This document shows positions 61,209 through 64,000 of a DNA stretch of 64,000 nt, in pieces. The position numbers and the translations under genes were made by a program. Source of the DNA: Novosphingobium sp. G106 (GTDB taxonomy: Bacteria > Pseudomonadota > Alphaproteobacteria > Sphingomonadales > Sphingomonadaceae); the NCBI RefSeq assembly GCF_019075875.1, contig NZ_JAHOOZ010000005.1, positions 1 through 64,000 on the forward strand, written 5' to 3'. Every line of letters begins with the position of its first letter. Position 1 is the stretch's first letter. The notes beneath the pieces are model-generated. The model did no database searches. It was given only the letters and a program-made list of their open reading frames with translations, and was not told where the DNA came from.

Positions 61209-62039
61209 ATGACCTATGCTACGCTGATGGTCCACCTCGAACTCGGCAAGCCGAACGCCGATCTACTCCAGATTACGGCCAACCTCGCCCAGCGATTTCA
61301 AGCGAGCGTGATCGGCATCGCGGCATGCCAGCCAATCCAGTATGTCTATGGCGACGGCTTCATTTCCGGCCAGGTGATGGAACAGAATCGCGATGAGATT
61401 CAACGGGAGGCCGACGCCGCCGAAACGGAATTCCGGGCGGTGCTCGGCGGCAGAGTCTCCGGTCTCGACTGGCGATTTGCGATCACCGGGGCATCGATTG
61501 CCGACTATATCGGCGAAGAGGCCCGCAGCGCGGATCTTCTGATCACCAAACCGGATCGGGGCGGCTCGATGCTCGACCGTACGCGCAACGTCGACATGGG
61601 CGATCTGATCATCCGCGCCGGCCGGCCCGTTCTTCTCGTCCCTGCCGGCGCGACCAGACTGACGCCTGACCGCGTTATGATCGCATGGAAAGATAGCCGC
61701 GAGGCGAGGCGGGCTACGCTCGACGCCCTGCCCTTCCTTGAAATGGCATCGCGTGTCACGCTCGTCGAGATCGCCGCGGAAGATGAGATGGCGGGGGCGG
61801 GCAAGCGGCTCGATGATGTCTCCAGCTGGCTCAAGCGCCATGGTATCGCGGCCGAACCGTTCGTGGTGCGTGCCACAGGTGATGATGCGTCCGCGATCGA
61901 AGCAGTTGCGCGGGAGCAGTCCGCCGACGTGATCGTTGCCGGCGCCTACGGCCATAGCCGGCTGCGCGAATGGGTGTTGGGCGGAGTGACCGCCGATCTC
62001 CTTCTCGCTTCCAACCGGTGCGCGCTCCTCGCCCATTGA
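61209..62039 (+). CDS. Universal stress protein with two UspA domains
   Basis: 276 residues made of two tandem UspA folds (about 1-140 and 150-276). The second carries the ATP-binding signature GAYGHSRLREWVLGGVT (G-x2-G-x9-G pattern). Tandem USPs protect bacteria in stasis, oxygen limitation or DNA damage. It forms a likely operon with the downstream alcohol dehydrogenase (30-nt gap). Confidence 0.88.
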   Translation: MTYATLMVHLELGKPNADLLQITANLAQRFQASVIGIAACQPIQYVYGDGFISGQVMEQNRDEIQREADAAETEFRAVLGGRVSGLDWRFAITGASIADYIGEEARSADLLITKPDRGGSMLDRTRNVDMGDLIIRAGRPVLLVPAGATRLTPDRVMIAWKDSREARRATLDALPFLEMASRVTLVEIAAEDEMAGAGKRLDDVSSWLKRHGIAAEPFVVRATGDDASAIEAVAREQSADVIVAGAYGHSRLREWVLGGVTADLLLASNRCALLAH

Positions 62040-62069
62040 TGACAAAGCTTGCAAAGGTCTGACATCGCC

Positions 62070-63054
62070 ATGCAGGCAATGGTGCTGAAAGAGCTCGGCC
62101 GCCCCCTTGTCTGGACGGACCTTCCGGACCGCTCGCCGGGACCGGGAGAGATTCGTGTCAAAGTGTCGGCATGCGCCGTCTGCCGGACCGATCTCCACGT
62201 AGTCGACGGCGATCTACCCAACCCCGTCCTTCCCGTCATTCCTGGTCACGAAATTGTCGGCCGGATCGATGCGCTCGGTGAGGGCGTGGAGGGTTTGCAG
62301 TTGGGAGAGCGGGTCGGTATCCCCTGGCTTGGCCATAGTTGCGGAGCCTGTTCCTATTGTGCGGCGGGGCGCGAAAACCTTTGCGACCACCCCCTCTTCA
62401 CCGGTTTCACGCGCGATGGCGGCTTTGCGACGGCCGCGATCGCCGACGCGCGCTACGCGTTTCCACTCGGCGAGAACGGCGACGATGTGTCATTGGCCCC
62501 TCTTCTCTGCGCCGGCCTGATCGGCTGGCGCTCGCTGGTCATGGCCGGCGAAGGTCATCGTGTCGGGCTCTACGGCTTTGGCGCTGCCGCGCACATCGTC
62601 GCACAGGTGGCAGGATGGCAAGGCCGATCCGTTTTTGCGTTCACCCGCCCCGGCGATGTCACCACGCAGGGCTTCGCCCGATCCCTCGGCGTCACCTGGG
62701 CTGGCGGCTCAGACGAACAGCCGCCCCAGCCGCTCGATGCGGCCATCATCTATGCAACCTCGGGCGAACTCGTCCCCGCTGCCCTACGAGCCCTCCGCAA
62801 AGGAGGGCGCGTCGTCTGCGCCGGCATCCACATGAGCGAAATTCCAGGCTTCCCCCTATGATCTGCTATGGGGAGAGCGGCAGATCATGTCGGTCGCGAA
62901 CCTGACGCGCCAGGATGGTCTCGACTTCCTCGGGCTGGCGCCGAGAATCGGCATCGTCACGCATACGAACCGCTATCGACTCGATCAGGCCAATCAGGCG
63001 CTGAGCGACCTTAGAGCAGGACGGTTCGAGGGCGCCGCCGTCCTCGTCCCATAG
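62070..63054 (+). pseudogene. Zinc-dependent alcohol dehydrogenase with one frameshift
   Basis: The catalytic-zinc Cys is in ACAVCRTDLH, with GHEIVG next; the structural zinc has CGACSYCAAGRENLC; the Rossmann motif is GLYGFGAAAHIV. Near the C-terminus one extra C in the run about 62853-62857 causes a stop after EIPGFPL; removing it restores IPGFPYDLLWGERQIM and a normal protein of about 327 residues ending at 63054. The 985-nt length is one over a multiple of three. Both repeat copies share the extra C, so it is either real or a consensus error. NAD(P)H-linked oxidation of small alcohols is expected. Confidence 0.85.
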
Positions 63055-63131
63055 CGTGCCCGGGCCGGATCCCGGCCGGCCCGGCTACCCGTGATCGCCC
63101 ACTCGCGGACGACCGGGCCGCTTTGAGGAAT

Positions 63132-63496
63132 TTAAGCGACCGTGATTTCGTTGCGCACATCGGTCACGCCAGGCGCGGCCCAGGCGGTTGCAGCAGCCAC
63201 CTGCCTGTCATGGGGCGATGTGACCGTACCCGCCAGAACGACCTTGCCATCGTGGGCGCTCACCGAGACCGTCTTTGGATCGAAGAACCACGATCGATGC
63301 AGCGCATGCATGATCTCGTCATCGATATTGCTGGCGTCGACCTTGCGCTTGATAGCGACCTATCGGATATCCCGATAACTCCGTGCAGCCGCAGGAGCGC
63401 ATACCTCGAGTTATCCTTCTGATAGTGCCAGTCGACTTCGCCGGTCAACGTGATCCATCCCTTCTCGACCTGGACCGTGATGGCGTCGCGCGGCAT
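63132..63496 (-). pseudogene. BON-domain protein, N-terminally short and frameshifted
   Basis: About 121 codons covering two BON domains: ITVQVEKGWITLTGEVDWHY, then, after a one-base slip near 63370, VAIKRKVDAS and DPKTVSVSAHDGKVV, ending RNEITVA. Typical relatives have three BON domains of about 215 residues, so the first is missing; an in-frame TAG precedes the ATG. BON proteins bind envelope lipids and respond to osmotic stress. Identical in both repeat copies. Confidence 0.75.
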
Positions 63497-63868
63497 AAAG
63501 ACATCCTAGGCGTGAACCGCCCCGGATTTTCCGGAAGCTTCAACGCCTGAGAGAGAAGCTGAAGAGCACGACGAATGCGCCATATCCCGAAGATACACGA
63601 GGCTCGAAAGTCTCGCCCCTGTTAGCGACAGTCCGCTATTTTAGCTGTCCGTCGTGTCCGCCTAATCAGGCCGATTCTCTACCGATGAACCGCGCCGTTA
63701 CACCACCCCGCGGGGCACGATCCCGAATGCCGCCTTGTTAATGATAGAGGGATCGAACGCATTGCTCGTAGCGACTGCCGCATGTCGAACGAGAAGAACG
63801 CCACCCAGAACGGCTGCGCCGGTCATCATCTGAGAGTGGTTTAGCCAGCCAACACGGACGGTGATGCA
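63497..63868. other. Intergenic between BON gene and pcaF (right copy)
   Basis: Same sequence as 11458-11829. No supported gene; a tRNA-like look near 63670-63700 was rejected. Confidence 0.4.
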
Positions 63869-64000
63869 TCATACGCGCTCGACAGCCAGAGCCAGCCCCA
63901 TCCCCACTCCGATGCACAGGGTGGCGAGACCGAGTTTGCCGCCGTGCTTCTCCAATTGATGGGTGAGCGTGAGAGCCAGGCGCGCACCGCTCATGCCGAG
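63869..64000 (-). CDS. pcaF: 3-oxoadipyl-CoA thiolase, 3' part (window edge)
   Basis: The last 44 codons, including the stop, of pcaF, identical to 11830-11961. The window cuts the gene here. Confidence 0.9.
   Translation of the reverse strand, partial: LGMSGARLALTLTHQLEKHGGKLGLATLCIGVGMGLALAVERV

Larger units (their letters stand above)
52050..64000. repeat. Right copy of the ~12 kb terminal direct repeat
   Basis: Well-polished partner of 1-11961. It still runs at the window end, so the overlap extends beyond 64 kb. The distance between matching bases in the accurate part is 52,039 bp, the likely plasmid size. Confidence 0.9.

Noticed and set aside
63660..63720. tRNA-like sequence (CGGTAGAGAATCGGCCTGATTAGGC on the minus strand, split here for length: CGGTAGAGAATC, GGCCTGATTAGGC)
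   Set aside because: A D-loop-like and an anticodon-stem-like piece are present, but no acceptor stem or T-arm can be formed around them.
1..64000. CRISPR arrays, rRNA genes or antibiotic-resistance genes
   Set aside because: No regularly spaced repeats, no rRNA-like conserved segments and no resistance family recognised on either strand.

Overview
Organism and replicon. The window looks like a conjugative plasmid of a sphingomonad (Alphaproteobacteria). The support is high GC, alphaproteobacterial protein styles, IS6100, a beta-ketoadipate (pca) cluster, and a complete backbone: rep, parAB, ssb, MOBP-type relaxase with a candidate oriT, a VirB/VirD4 type IV secretion system, an ArdC antirestriction protein and a Fic toxin pair. 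Positions 1-11961 are repeated as 52050-64000. The left copy is full of small errors near base 1 and becomes almost identical to the right copy after about 7.55 kb. The simplest reading is an untrimmed circular contig: a plasmid of about 52,039 bp read once round plus an overlap, with a poorly polished left end. Copy 52050-64000 should be taken as the reference. Several other genes carry single-base indels, mostly in C/G homopolymers, which also look like assembly errors.

Layout (circular order). 52.07 kb (= base 26) to 19.1 kb is an accessory block. It holds a 1.6 kb Tn3-like remnant with a resolvase; a truncated outer-membrane efflux gene; an OmpA-like gene; small genes; an Fe-S type Fnr regulator with a matching Fnr box; a DUF5692-like membrane protein; a beta-barrel; a tandem universal stress protein; a zinc alcohol dehydrogenase; a BON-domain gene; pcaF, pcaJ, pcaI and an IclR regulator; the 5' stub of an intradiol dioxygenase; and two IS6100 copies enclosing a TetR/CMD-family pair and an rmlA fragment. 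19.1-25.2 kb is the maintenance and mobilisation backbone: resolvase, ssb, XRE regulator, parA, parB, oriT, MobC-like protein, relaxase. 25.2-39.8 kb, all on the minus strand, is the transfer operon virB1-B2-B3-B4-B5-eexN-B6-B7-B8-B9-B10-B11-virD4 plus an LPD7 protein. 39.8-43.3 kb is replication control: an RHH regulator between two identical operators, a candidate antisense RNA, rep, a primase-like protein and a nuclease. 43.3-52.07 kb holds a large ParB-like protein, ArdC, a VbhA/Fic pair and a DUF3768 gene broken by a complete IS66-family element with a perfect 8-bp target duplication.

How it works together. The candidate nic site (TATCCTG/C on the minus strand at 23571-23578) would send the DNA left of it into the recipient first. 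Without the accessory block, the entering region is parB, parA, ssb, resolvase, DUF3768, Fic/VbhA, ArdC and ParB-like. All of these are on the plus strand, so the incoming strand is their template. Three of them (ParB-like, ArdC, DUF3768) start behind near-identical leaders of about 265 bp packed with hairpins. These resemble in position and gene content the single-strand promoters (Frpo/ssi) of F and ColIb-P9, although this match is inferred. Each leader contains a 16-bp palindrome, GGTGGCAGYTGCCACC, that occurs ten times across the 20.2-48.5 kb backbone, also inside parB and virB10, and that I did not see in the accessory block. It is a candidate ParB/KorB-like site set. These two features are the most likely undescribed systems here.
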